64,000 nucleotides of DNA from Patiria miniata (Eukaryota; Echinodermata; Asteroidea; Valvatida; Asterinidae). A program made the position numbers and the translations under genes. The notes below the pieces were generated by a model. That model was not told the origin of the DNA, made no database searches, and saw only the letters and a list, made by a program, of their open reading frames with translations. The stretch is from NCBI RefSeq assembly GCF_015706575.1, contig NW_024037064.1:1053427-1117426 (forward strand), given 5' to 3'. Positions 45,483-56,731 of this stretch are shown piece after piece; within the stretch, counting starts at the first letter, position 1; every line of letters starts with the position of its first letter.

Positions 45483-47269
45483 GTTTTGGCATCCTGGAGC
45501 AAGGAAAGCGTGTAGCTCACGGCTGAAGATTGCCTTGCCATGAGAGTCACAACAAAGACATCAAAAACACATTATGAGGCTCAATATAGAAAGTTCAAGG
45601 CGAAGGGCACCAACATTCTCAAGCCACCACACATTCTCACCGAGTTGCAAAAGGATTTTATGCCCGGTAGTGTAAGGTTTCGGCTGGAGGGAGGCACAGA
45701 CATCATTCATCACACCCCAGTCAAGGCAGGACAGTCCCATGTAAAATATGGGGAGCTGTCCTTCGAGCTCCAGGATGTGAATAGAGAGGACCACCCAGGA
45801 TTGGAGACCCCCTTCCCCAACATGAAAGGCGTGGCTTGGCCTAATGCACACGCTCTTGCCAAGACCCTGGAAGAGTTGGATGCAGAGATCGTCATGGGCT
45901 TGCAGAAGGCGGGACTTGATCCTGATGACGATCTCTGCATTCTTACTACTATCAAAGATGGCGCCGACGGGATGGGGGACATCTCCGTGACCAAAGCTGC
46001 GAGGGATCGTCTCTTGCCAGACAAGGCCTTCCGGGCAGCTTTTGCAGTAATAAAGTGCGAGGTAAACAGGGACGGGGAGAAGGTGACAGTGTACGAGCCA
46101 GATGCTCCAGACTCCACTTTTATAACACGGCCATTGATTGAGGCTATAGGGGACGAGAACAATAGAGCGTCGGCCACTGTCCTCCTTGACGGCATGGAAC
46201 ATGACCGACAGGTGCTACGAGGGAAGGAGATGTCTATAAATGTAGGTCCTGTGTGGAGACGGCATAAATTGAAATTCTTCAATTCCATGATTGATGAAAA
46301 ACTAGACCGAGCTAATGGGGGTCTCCAGGGCAGTGGTTCACGCTTTGTGTGCACTCTGTGCCATGCAACAAAGGAATCTGCAAAAACTGATTTGGGCACC
46401 TTCACTTCAGCGTATCTCGATCATATGAGGAAACAACCTCGACTGCAAAGTATATCCAAGTAAACCCGGACAATCTCTCAGCAGCAGAACTCACAGAAGT
46501 ATCAAGGGGGGTAAAATCACATCCAATATTGCAATCGGACCCAAAGGACAAACTAATCGATGCCACCCATACAGATATTAACATGGGAAACTTTTTCAAG
46601 AAGTTGATCATCTGTGAAGTTGCCAGGGTCCAAAGCTGGGACATATCCAAAGATGTAAGGCCGATGTACGAAGCTGCCGAGAAACGCCTCAATGACCACC
46701 TAACGGAAACCATCGGCTTAGTGCCAAAATTAATGATGCCGGGGAACTTTGCCCGGGATTTGTTTTCGTCAGCAAAAGTTGATTTCTTTCTTGCACTCGT
46801 GCCAGAAGAAGACAGAAAAAACAACCTGGCGGAAGTTTTGGGCATCTTCAGAAATCTTCGAACAGTGTATCGGGCTCATCACCCTGAAGCAGAAGACGTC
46901 AGCACCTTCAAACAACGTGCAGTGGAGATGGGGCGTCTTCTGCTGACCAACTTTTCTTATGCTGGGTGGCCCAATTATCTTCACAAGATAATTGAGCATG
47001 TGCAGGAAATCATCGAGGATCCCGAGGGGCCTGGCACAATTGACAGCTTAAGCGGAGAAGGAAATGAGGCAGCGAACAAGTTGTTCAGAGATCTGCGTGG
47101 CCACTTCGCCAGGAAGCATGATGAAGCTCAGGCCCTCAGAGACATCATATGGTTCCACTGGCTGTACACTAGCCCAAAGCTGAGGAGAATCAGCCATGTA
47201 AAAGCAAGGACATATCGGTGTTTGAAATGTAAAGAGCTTGGTCATAATGTCAGAAGTTGTCCAAATTAA
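45483..47269 (+). CDS. RAG1L: RAG1L exon 4: catalytic core and CCHC tail (broken)
   Basis: Begins VLASWSKESV, then TAG at 45513, then LTAEDCLAMRVTTKTSKTHY, which parallels vertebrate [20 protein letters not shown]. After the first core half (to about 46400) the frame shifts; the continuation reads SVSRSYEE, YIQVNPDNLSAAEL and LIDATHTDINMGNF. C-terminal motifs are MMPGNFARDLF, NYLHKIIEHVQEIIE, GEGNEAANKLFRDLRGHFAR and FHWLYTSPKLRR. The last residues form a C-x2-C-x3-GH-x4-C knuckle (47219-47260), as in the C-terminal tail of amphioxus RAG1L that contacts the terminal repeat. Confidence 0.92.
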
Positions 47270-47703
47270 ATATTTTGTAATGGTGGTACAGTTCAAATGT
47301 TGTCATATACATGAAACATAAAACACAAATACATGTACTTTAGGTTAAGTGGATAAGCGGCTTTACTTCTGATATAGTTTCAAGCGTATTATTTTAATTT
47401 GATTCTCTCTTTGTAGGGGGAAAAATCATATTAATCTGTATCTATTGGACACATTGATTTGTGATCAATAACTTTTTATACATGGACAAAGTGTTCAACA
47501 ACTGCTCATGGTTCACAATTTTGATTATCATTTCGTTATAACACGTTGCAAACCAAATGTTGCATACAAGAGTTTTAATAAGCGTATTTACAATTTTTTT
47601 GTCATAAAGGGAAAATATTTTTCTTAGGAACTTGAGTACATGTATTTGCATGAAGAACTTTTTCTGTAAATCAGGGTAACAAGAATATTCAATCTAAATC
47701 AGA
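47270..47703. other. RAG1L 3' flank, no gene seen
   Basis: AT-rich. No RAG2L (Kelch) sequence was recognised on either strand. ATAAAACA at about 47317 could serve as a weak polyadenylation signal. Confidence 0.5.
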
Positions 47704-49030
47704 TGTCGCGGATGCAATCAAGCCACTTCTGATGTTGTACAAGTCAACTGCCTTCCTCACCAAAACTTTGGAAAAACTGCTCGAGCGACTTGTGTTCTGA
47801 TGGCATCACTGACTGGAATTGTTTGTACACTGAGCCGATCAGCCGATAAAACGAGAGTAGTCCATCGCCCATCGTCGTTGTCGTTTCAGTTCCTGCCAGG
47901 ATGGTTGAAAACCACACGGACTTCACTTGCACCTTCACGTAATCAAGGTATAATGCATTTGTGAACAAGATGAAGCCTGTAATCTCTGAATGTCTGCATT
48001 GAATTAGACGGGCCAGAATTTATCATGAACATTCCTTCCATGCTAACACACTCTGGTTTCCAACACGCAGGTAGTGTGGCTGCAAATGCTTCACTGTGTC
48101 GGCGCCTGTAGACAATAGTGGCATTGGTCTTATCTGCATGGACCATTTTACCCTTGGGTGTGGCAATGGCCAGTAGAAGCTTGATGAACCGTCCCAGAGT
48201 TTTGATTGGTTGTCCCAAATTCTTAGGTTGCACAATCAGCTTCCTATTACATCTGATGACAAGCTTCTTGTTCTTTTCAGCTAGGTTCACTCTGCATACT
48301 ATTTTCTTCTTCGGAAGGAATGTCTTCAACATTTTTTCCTGATAGGAGCATCAACACTGGGCTGTTGGAGGAGCTAGCCTAGTTGATGCATGGGCCTTGT
48401 AGGTACAGCTACCAATATCATAGAAACGCTTCATATCTTGCCGCTGCACAGGATCAGTTGGTGAACCATCCAGTGTTGTCGCTTTAATTCCAAAGTGTCG
48501 GGGTCAAAGCTAGCAACGTCTGTCTCCTGGAGTCTGGTCATAAAGTGACAACATGTCTTCTCCATGTTCTTCAGTTCTGAAGGTTGCAGCTTCAATTTGT
48601 CTTCATTTTCTGCAGGCAGCACTTCCCTAACAAGATTTTGAACTGCCATGGCTCTTTCTGCTAAAAACAATGCGATTTGATCCATAAATTCCAGGAATTG
48701 GTTTGGGTGTTGCCATCTTCACTTCTTTGTTGATGCTTGTCTCGTGGTTTTCATCCAAGGCTTTGTGGTGTTTCTCATTGCCATGGATGTTTGCTACAAA
48801 TCCTCCCTTTTGAAGATGAGTTAGGAGTGATGAATCTAGCATGTCCAACAGGTGCCTTAATTGGAATAAGTCTCATAGGTGCGGCGGTCAAATGCATGGA
48901 AGAGTGGTGCCATGATTTTCATAGCTGCTATTCGCAGTGTCCAATTAGCAGTATGGATGCCAACGAAGAACAAGATGTGTATATCACATGTGTATATTTT
49001 GTGCAAAATCATCCCACATTTTGTAAGTCC
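47704..49030 (-). pseudogene. Pseudogene of an uncharacterised multi-copy family
   Basis: Minus-strand pieces in consistent order from 49030 to 47704: SLFFVGIHTANWTLRIAA-type block with MAPLFHAFDRRTY (to 48879), MLDSSLLTHLQKGGFVANIH and DENHETSINKEVKMA (48848-48710), FLAERAMAVQNLVREVLP and TDVASFDPDTLEL (48685-48480), CWKPECVSMEGMFMINSGP (about 48060-48000), then GDGLLSFYRLIGSVY and HKSLEQFFQSFGEEG (47860-47750). I recall this order from a recurrent unnamed protein family in marine invertebrate genomes. A stretch between the MFMIN and GLLSF blocks is missing and frames change several times. A second copy is at 63512-64000. It faces RAG1L tail-to-tail, but is not RAG2L. Confidence 0.65.
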
Positions 49031-49059
49031 CACTGGCATTCACATGGCCATGCAGAACT

Positions 49060-49834
49060 TCATTTTTTTGGAATTTCTGTGAATCCCCCCCTCCCCCATG
49101 CATTCTAGATTGTGTACTTGGTTTGCAATTGGAAGATCCACAAATGGGTGACAAACTCGCATGATGTCAATTTCCAAACATGTGTCAAGTGACACATTTT
49201 TGGAAATTTCTGTGAATCCGCCCCCTCCCCAATGCGTTCTAATTTGTACATAGTTTGCAATTGGGGAATCCACGAATGGTTGACAACCTTCTGGCATGCT
49301 GTCAATTTGAAGAAAACAAAAGATCATTTCCAAAGATGTGTCATGTGTCACATTTTTTGAAATTTTTGCCCCCATGTGCTCTAATTTATACTTGGTTTGC
49401 AATGGGGGGATTCACAAATGGGTGACAACCTTCTCGCGTGCTATCAATTTCCAAACATGTGTCAAGTGACACATATTTGGACATTTCTGTGAGTCCGGCC
49501 CTCCCATATGCATTCTAATTTGTACTTGCAGGTTTGCAATTTGGGGATTTAGGAACCAGTGACAAAAAGCATGATGTCAATTTCGAAACAATTTCTGTGA
49601 ATCTGCACCCCTCCCCAATGCGTTCTAGTTTGTACTTAATTCACAAAGTGTTGACAGCCTTCTGGCATGCTGTCAATTTGCAGAAAACAAAAGAAGATCC
49701 TTTCCAAAGATGTGTCATGTGACACATTTTTGGAAATGTCTGTGAATCAGTACCGCCCCATGCATTCTTATTTGTACTTGGTTTGCAATAGGGCTCACTC
49801 AATGACGTCCAAATCTGTAGGAGAGCTGCAACTG
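49060..49834. repeat. Array of ~130-bp repeats
   Basis: Same family as 5596-6890, with TGTGTCAAGTGACACATTTT and GGAAATTTCTGTGAATC landmarks. Confidence 0.9.
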
Positions 49835-50015
49835 CGTATTTTACGCAATATATCATGCATTGCGCAGTGTTGAAAATGTTCCAAACATGTGCGCTTGTTG
49901 CTTGAAATGTGTTCGAATTTCGACACGGCCAATGCGCGTTATGCAATTGGATGCTCAAAATGCCGATGCACGTCGCTGGTCTGTAGGAAATGACGTCATT
50001 TGAACAAGACCTATT
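49835..50015. repeat. Dispersed repeat shared with 5400-5595
   Basis: Contains ATCATGCATTGCGCAGTG and GCAATTGGATGCTCA, in the same relation to the 130-bp array as at 5400. Confidence 0.8.
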
Positions 50016-50561
50016 TGGGAATCCACAAATAGGTGACAACCTTCTCGAATGCTGCCAATTTCCAAACGTTTGTCAAGTGACACATTTTTGGCAATTTCTG
50101 TGAATCCGCCCCTCCCCCATGCATTCTAATTTATACTTGGTTTGCAATTTGGGGATCCGAGAATGGTTGACAACCTTCTGGCATGCTGTCAATTTGAAGG
50201 AAGCAAAAGATCATTTCCAAAGATGTGTCGTGACACATTTTTGGATGTTTATGTAAATCCCCCCATGTGTTCTTATTTGAACTTGGTTTGCAATTGGGGG
50301 ATTCACGAATGGGTGGCAACCTTCTCGCATGCTATCAATTTCCAAACATGTGTCAAGTGACACATTTTTGAAAATGAATTGGCTCCTCCCCCATGCTTCT
50401 AATGTATACTTGGTTTGCAATTTGGGAATCCAAGAATGGGTCAAAACCCCGCATACGGTTGATTTCCATAGACGTGTCAAGTGATACATTTTTTTAAAAC
50501 TTCTGTGAATTCTCTCCTCCCCCCCCCCCCCCCCCCAACAAAAGTGTTCTGATTTATTCTT
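50016..50561. repeat. Array of ~130-bp repeats, continued
   Basis: Four to five further units, ending in a C tract near 50520. Confidence 0.9.
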
Positions 50562-50870
50562 GGTTTTCAATTGGAGAATCCACAAATGGGTGAAACCGGC
50601 TGAATGAGAATCATGTCCCAATGCTGATTTGGGGAATGTGTCATGAGAGGGCGCAATTCAAAATATGACTCGGCAACTTTGGAATTTGAGATTCAGAATA
50701 TTGTGGTTATGTTTGTTCAGTTTTCTTGAAATATAGAGCATTCATTGAGCCAAAACTTCATCAGGTTAGTTATTAAGCATCCTTGTTTAGATTTTAAACA
50801 CTGATTTGCTGGTTGAAATGAAATTAAAAAATGCACAAATTACAAATGATCAATAATCTACTCTACCTTT
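50562..50870. repeat. Dispersed repeat shared with 11310-11640
   Basis: See the first copy; the match ends near TTGAAATGAAATT. Confidence 0.85.
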
Positions 50871-50876
50871 AAAGTG

Positions 50877-51030
50877 GTGCCATGATTTTCAGAGCTGCTA
50901 TTCGCAGTGTCCAATTCGCAGTATGGATGCCAACGAAGAACAAGCTGTATATCGGACCATCACGATGTGCAAAATCATCCCACATTTTGTTAGTCCCACT
51001 GGCATTGCCCATGGCCTCAGTGGCGGAACT
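50877..51030 (-). pseudogene. Duplicate piece of the uncharacterised family
   Basis: About 150 bp matching 48880-49030. The minus strand reads NKMWDDFAHRDGPIYSLFFV and GIHTANWTLRIAALKIMAPL, a better preserved form of the same block (in 48880-49030 the start is garbled). It ends at a junction with more 130-bp repeats. Confidence 0.7.
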
Positions 51031-51295
51031 TATTTTGGGGAATTTCTGTGAATCCACCCCTCCCCGATGCATTCTAATTTGTACTCGGATTGCAATTGGG
51101 GGGTCCATGAATGGGTGACAACCTTGTGTGATGTCAATTTCGAAACATGTGTCAAGTGACACATTTTTGGAAATTTGTATGAATCCATGCTGTCAATTTG
51201 AAGAAAACAAAAGATTGTTTGCAGAGATGTGTCATGTGACACCTTTTTTGAAATTTCTCCCCCATGGGCTCTCATTTGTACTTGGTTTGCAATTA
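51031..51295. repeat. Two to three ~130-bp repeat units
   Basis: Last units before LRE copy II begins. Confidence 0.85.
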
Positions 51296-51619
51296 TTAAA
51301 GATGGGCCACTTTGACATTTTTGAAGATCCTAACCTTTTTAGCCCATCGTTTTTCGAATTACCATTTTCTTGATGCATCCTGTTCATATGTATTGCAACC
51401 GTTAACTGACTTAAATTGTGTTCCAGATACATTTTTTCGTTCAGTTCTTCTTTTAACTCAAACATATTCTGAATCCACACCGCCCCAATTAATGGATCTT
51501 TTTCTCACTCTTCAACAGTGAACAATTTTATTTACCGTGTGGATCGTCATCCCACCTCATGAATGGACTCCACCGTGACTACGCTTCTTGAGAGGTTGAT
51601 ATTAGCAGTGTTTTCAGCA

Positions 51620-52215
51620 GACTCTAAGGCCTGGATCTCGATTGGATTGAGCGCTTGAACACTTGAACACTTGACCCGAGTTGACGACCCCAAGGCCTTG
51701 ACCCAATGGTGCGGACCCACGGAATTGGCCTGAGTCTTTGGCCCACGGCCATGCTCCGAGTATGTGGCGGTTTGACGGATGCCGTCACACGGACTGGCCC
51801 GAGTCATCGACCATGCCTTGACCCGAGGTGCCAAGCTACGGACTTGACCAGAGCCATCGACCCGCGGCCTTGTGCAACTTGAACACTTGAACACTTGACC
51901 CGAGTTGATGACCCCAAGGCCTTGACCCAATGGTGCGGACCCACGGAATTGGCCTGAGTCTTTAGCCAACGGCCATGCTCCGAGTAAGTGGCGGCCCACG
52001 GAATTGGCCCGAGTCGGCGGCCCACGGCAAACCCCCGAGGTGCCGGCCCTCGGAACGGGCCCGAGTCGTCCATCGGCTCACGGCCTTGCGCCGGGGTGTC
52101 GTCCTACGGACTGGCCCGAGTCATCGACCATGCCTTGACCCGAGGTGCCGAGCTACGGACTTGACCAGAGCCGTCAACCCGCGGCCTTGTGACCACTACC
52201 GTGAATGCTCTTTGG
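51620..52215. repeat. GC-rich block of LRE copy II, partly doubled
   Basis: The stretch from ACACTTGACCCGAGTTGA to CCATGCTCCGAGTA occurs at about 51668 and again at about 51890. Confidence 0.85.
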
Positions 52216-52420
52216 AATTCTTGTGGTGAGTTTAATTATTTTTATTTTAACACCCCCCCCCCCCTGTGCAAAATATTCAGTGCTTGATTTCCTATCAAAA
52301 TATGTATTCAAAGTTTGCATTAAACTCATTCTCAAATGCTGAACTTTTCATTTCGAAAATTTCAGTAAAAACCGATTGTGTATGTCTTTGAAATGTCAGT
52401 ATGAAATGGTGTACATAATA

Positions 52421-54123
52421 ATAATAATAATAATAACGGAAATTTATACTGCGCCATTATCCGCCATAAATGACGCTCATGGTGCAAACAAAAACTATAT
52501 GAAATCAGAAATAACAAAACAATTAAATGTAACTAAACAAGAATATTCTGAGTGGTCTGAAACAAATAGGTCTCGAGAGCAACTTGAAATTCAGAAAGCG
52601 ATGAGATGTTGCGAATGGCGAGGGGTAGTTTGTTCCAAAGATGAGGACCTGCGTGAGAAAATGATCGATCACCCTAAGATTTGTGAGTGTGAGGGACAAC
52701 CAGCAAAGAAGCATCAGAAGATCTCAATCGCCTGGATGGATTATATGGAGTTAATAGGTCTATGTTGTATTCAGGAGCTGAATCATGAAGGCAATGAAAA
52801 ACAAGCAGTAACAGTTTGTTCTAAATCCGGTCTGCAAAAGGGAGCCAATGCAGAGACTGCAAAATCGGGGTGATATGGGTTCTAGAGGGTGTCAGGGTCA
52901 CAAGTCGAGCGGCAGAATTTTGGAGTCTTTGTAGGCGAGCAAGTTGGTTACTGGGTAGCTGATACAACAGGGAATTACAAAAATCCAACCGAGATGAAAT
53001 GAGGGCGTGAACAAGTTTCTCTGTTGCTGAGCGGGTTAGATACTTCCGAATTAAACCCAAGTTACGATGTTGAAATCTGACAGATTTACATGTGTTAGAA
53101 ACATGATGAGACATTGACATAAGTGAGTCAAAGGTGACTCCCAGATTTCGACAGGTCACCGACAACTTAACAGGTGAATTTTGGATGTTGATACCATGGA
53201 CATTGATCTTGGCAAGTTGTGACTTTGACCCAAACATAATAAGTTCAGATTTATCAGTGTTGAGTTTGAGAGAATTAGAACTCATCCATACACTGACATC
53301 ATTTATGCATGATTCAAGTTTCTGGAGAGTCAGCAAGGCATCATCTTGATTTGGTGCAAATGACACAAAGAGTTGAACGTCATCAGCATAGCAGTGATAA
53401 CTGATATTATGAGATTCCAAGACATGTTTCAGACCACTGAGATAGATGGTAAACAACAATGGCCCACCGACAGATCCCTGGGGAACTCCATGTTTCAGTT
53501 CAACTATATCGGATCTGGCGTTGCCAATACATACCAGCTGATGACGATCACCCAAGTATGACTTGAACCAAGCAAGAGCACGATCACAAATACCAAAAGA
53601 TGACATAATGTTTGCAAGTATGTCGTGGTTGACCGTATCAAACGCTGCGGACAAGTCCAGTAGAACGACTGCTGTAAGTCTGCCGACATCCATTTCTGAC
53701 AAAATGTGGTTAGATAAATTAACTAACAGGGTCTCGACGCTATGATTGGCACGGTATGCAGATTGACGATTATCATACAAATTGATAGATTGTAAATAAT
53801 CAGTCAGTCTAGAGAAGACAACCCGCTCTAGGACCTTAGACAAGTACGGTAAGTTTGACACGGGACGGTAGTTCTGAAGCGCATATGGTGTCGATCTTGC
53901 TAATGAAGAATTGACTGAAAAACTGTGCCAGTGTTTTATCACAGCCATGGCAGGGAAGAGCGGTTGTCTGCTTTCGATTCAGGAGTTTATTGGCGACACT
54001 GAAGAGTCGTTTGGAGTCATTGCCACAGTCATGGATGATCTGGTTGTAGTGAGCACGTTTTGACTTGCGTACAAGGGAGATGACATGTTGTCGCTGCTGC
54101 CGGTACAATTGACTCTGATAATA
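52421..54123 (-). mobile_element. CR1/L2-like LINE inserted in LRE copy II
   Basis: Borders are exact by comparison with the uninterrupted site at 36440. A TTA-type tail lies at the left (52421-52436). The reverse transcriptase reads from 53948 to 52821: [70 protein letters not shown], then LDFCNSLLYQLPSNQLARLQ. A linker piece (RKSKRAHYNQIIHDCGNDS) at about 54075-53900 is upstream; endonuclease and part of the fingers are missing. The frame is lost in the C-terminal end. It is the same family as the LINE at 2097-5400. Confidence 0.92.
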
Positions 54124-55185
54124 GACTCTGATAATTTTAACGATGGCTTTTTGTAATTTGTCCGGCGGTAACTGTAGGGCCATTGCTACCGTATTGTATC
54201 TTGTTCGATCCTTGCAAATGTTAGCCAGTTTGTAGGCCCTTCAGTTTTCTCTGGTGCAAGGGGAATACCCAGCTTATTACTCAGTGTTTGAAATCCGACC
54301 AAATCCTGCACACCCTTTTGATGAGATGTTGAAATGATTAGAAAATCATCCAGAATATGGACTATTCCAGAATAAATGGTTAACACTTTATATCTAGTTT
54401 AGATGGCACACATCCTGGGCCCACTTTCTTCAACATTTTTATTGTGTCCTCCGTTGACGCATACTTGACTGTTGTGTTGCAATCTGGTATTCCATCGTTT
54501 ACGGAACCATGTTTAGGATGAGACAAATGATGAATTATTCAAAATGAACCAGGCTGTCTTTTAGGAACTAAACCAATCGAGCTAACGCAAAAATTATCAA
54601 GTGGCAAGTCTTGAAACAGCCCTGCTAGCCTACCTTGTCTAAGTTCTAACCCTAGTTTTTCAGAAACCACTTTTGGATTTTGAGGAGCAGATTTTAAATT
54701 TGTTGATGTCCTAAATTTTTGATTGCCTGTAAAACCTAAAAACCAATTGTAAAACCGTGAATTGAGAATTTGTACTTATTGCCATCATAGCCTTGTAACA
54801 TGGTTTGAAGCACATCTTTATTTACTGGTGTTATTGGTTTGTCCTGGGATAAATGAGGTCTGTCCCCTTCCTGTTCTGCTTTTAGGCTGTGTATAGGCCT
54901 CCTCTTAACAGGAACAATCAAGTCACAGAACAAATTTAAATGGGCGATCTGACTCTGTTATTATGTTTATCCACAAATGAGTTCTGGTAGCAGGGCTTTG
55001 CTTTGTGGGGTTAATTCAATGCTTTCTTTCCCCTTTAGAGCCCTGGCACGAATACAGCTCAATAATTCAAATTTTTCCTTTCGTTATTTGAATCCTTTCA
55101 GCAAAGTGAGGACCACTGACTGATGAGGGAATTGCTCTACTGAGATGAGGATGAGCCTGCCTCAAGACATCGTCAGGGCTCCGAC
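54124..55185 (-). mobile_element. DIRS-like fossil in LRE copy II
   Basis: Continuation of the region equivalent to 36441-37500, with the same reverse transcriptase piece (HILDDFLIISTSHQ, LGIPLAPEKTEGP). The LINE has inserted at its edge. Partial and broken. Confidence 0.7.
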
Positions 55186-56197
55186 AGCCTCATCAAACAG
55201 AAACCCGAGGAACCGGAAGCAGGGAGGAGGACCGACAGATGAACGGATGACCTGCTTGCTGGGCTACCCATTACTGATTCTTGAGGTTAGTTTTTAGTTA
55301 CATGTACCTAAAGAATAAGCAGAAACAAGTAATCAAAATGGGTGATCTGGCGCTCTTCTATTTTCTCCCACAAATAAAGAGTGCTGGTAGTGGGGCACTG
55401 CTTTGTGGGGTTAATTCGAACATTTCTTCCCCCCCCCCACCTCTTGCTCTACCTTTCAGATATTTCTTAATAATGATAACCCAGTCAAAACCTAGAAAAC
55501 TCAGAGTCATTGTGAAGATGTACTCTGGAGGAATGCCATCAGTCAAAACCTAGAAAACTCAGAGTCATTGTGAAGAATTATTTGATATTTTATAATGAGG
55601 ATTTAAACGTACATACAGACTGGACATTTGTCACAAAATGTCTCTGCCTGTTAATACGTTACCCTTATCAAATCATAAATTTGAAGCCATTTTGAAAACT
55701 GATATTCTCGTTTGACAACAATGTAAAATGGCTTAATAATGTAACTGGAAGTGCCTATTAGAAACTGAATTTGTCCTAAGCACCCTTTTCCTAGCAGTGA
55801 AAAAAAGAGAAAAAAATTCTAGCTCATCTTTTACCTTTATATGCAACATCCATAAACTTATGTAATTGGCCCATTAGAACCCTCTGATGCAAACAAGCAT
55901 TCTCAGCCATGCTGTTACTTGGGTCAAAATCAGTCAAGTGACCGTTTTTTGACCCGATGGAATTCTATGCATAGAACTACATGATTGGCCCGTTTTGACT
56001 GCTTAAGTAACTGGCCATGAGAATGACTTGACCAACTGTGACCCGTAGAACAGTTGTTGATAGTGAATATTTGCTGACTGTTATTGACTCGTTAAAGTAC
56101 TGTCATAGTCAGTAAGTTGCTGGTATTAACTGTTTGAAACATGATCCCTGTCAAAACAGCTGTGGGTGCTAAATTGCTGTTGACTGTTTTTGACTTG

Positions 56198-56415
56198 ACA
56201 GTCCTTCTGATTTGAAAATCACAGGCGTGTGGAAAAAGGCACACCTGGACTTTTCTAGGTGTGTATTTTTTCTAGGTGTGTGATTTTCTAGGTGTGTGAT
56301 CTGTGGTCCAGGGAAATTCAGGCATGCAATTGTTCACACTTCGCGGGAAGCTTTTAGGTGTGCGATGGTGTGGGGGTGTGATCGCACGCCTCAAATCAGA
56401 AGGACTGACTTGACA
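56198..56415. repeat. Inverted repeat of LRE copy II
   Basis: Same arms and TCTAGGTGTGTG units as 38505-38725. Confidence 0.8.
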
Positions 56416-56589
56416 AAGTGCTGTCCACAGTTGGTGTTTGGTATTGACTGAAACATGATCCCTGTCAAAAAATTCCCCCCCCCCCCCTCTAAAAAAACAA
56501 ACCCCCTACCTATTACCCTGTTTTCAAATGCCAAGTAATTGGAAGCAGAACTTTTTGGGTGGGGTCCTATTGGTATTGTCAGCAATTGG

Positions 56590-56731
56590 TATTAAGTGGC
56601 TGGTATTATCAAACAGCTGTGGCTACTGTGTGGCTGTTGATTGTTGTATTGACCTGATAAAGTATTGTCTGCAAGTGGCTGGTATTGTCAAACAGCTGTG
56701 GCTACTGTGTGGCTGTTGATTGTTGTATTGA
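56590..56731. repeat. 79-bp satellite (LRE copy II, left)
   Basis: Two units before the hAT MITE; the last eight bases TGTATTGA are its target duplication. Confidence 0.95.

Larger units (their letters stand above)
42750..47269 (+). pseudogene. RAG1L: RAG1-like transposase (RAG1L), spliced, two lesions
   Basis: Three coding exons (42743-42928, 44290-44788, 45483-47269) give about 820 codons; vertebrate RAG1 has about 1040. The product is a DDE-type transposase/recombinase that cuts at CAC-bounded terminal repeats. Order of parts: CRIC zinc region, a second cysteine cluster (CWVCSAC), nonamer-binding-like block, pre-RNase H region, catalytic core, C-terminal CCHC knuckle. The four acidic catalytic positions are kept: D at 45966 (in DGADGMGD), E at 46155 (in IGDENN), D at 46574 (in ATHTDINMG) and E at 47066 (in GEGNEAANKLF). 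CTLC and HKIIEH supply the core zinc ligands. No RING finger is seen. A TAG at 45513-45515 and one frameshift between about 46395 and 46425 break the gene; the sequence on both sides stays close to the family. Confidence 0.93.
40542..47703 (+). mobile_element. ProtoRAG-like (RAG1L) transposon, right end not found
   Basis: The left border is set by the sudden end of satellite at 40541 and a CACAGCG start, which differs by one base from the V(D)J heptamer CACAGTG and fits the CAC start of RAG and Transib termini. Inside lie a promoter-like region, a probable non-coding exon and the RAG1L coding exons. The right border is placed where a sequence also present at 63554 begins (47704); no matching inverted end and no 5-bp duplication was found there. 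In amphioxus ProtoRAG a RAG2L gene lies tail-to-tail with RAG1L; none is seen here. The element is therefore probably missing its right part. Confidence 0.65.

Noticed and set aside
45561-46405. Long minus-strand open frames opposite RAG1L exon 4
   Set aside because: They are shadows of the plus-strand frame, which has clear family motifs; the minus frames match nothing.
47704-49030. Minus-strand gene after RAG1L as a possible RAG2L
   Set aside because: No Kelch repeats or PHD finger; motifs fit an unrelated uncharacterised family, a second copy of which lies at 63512 without RAG1L.
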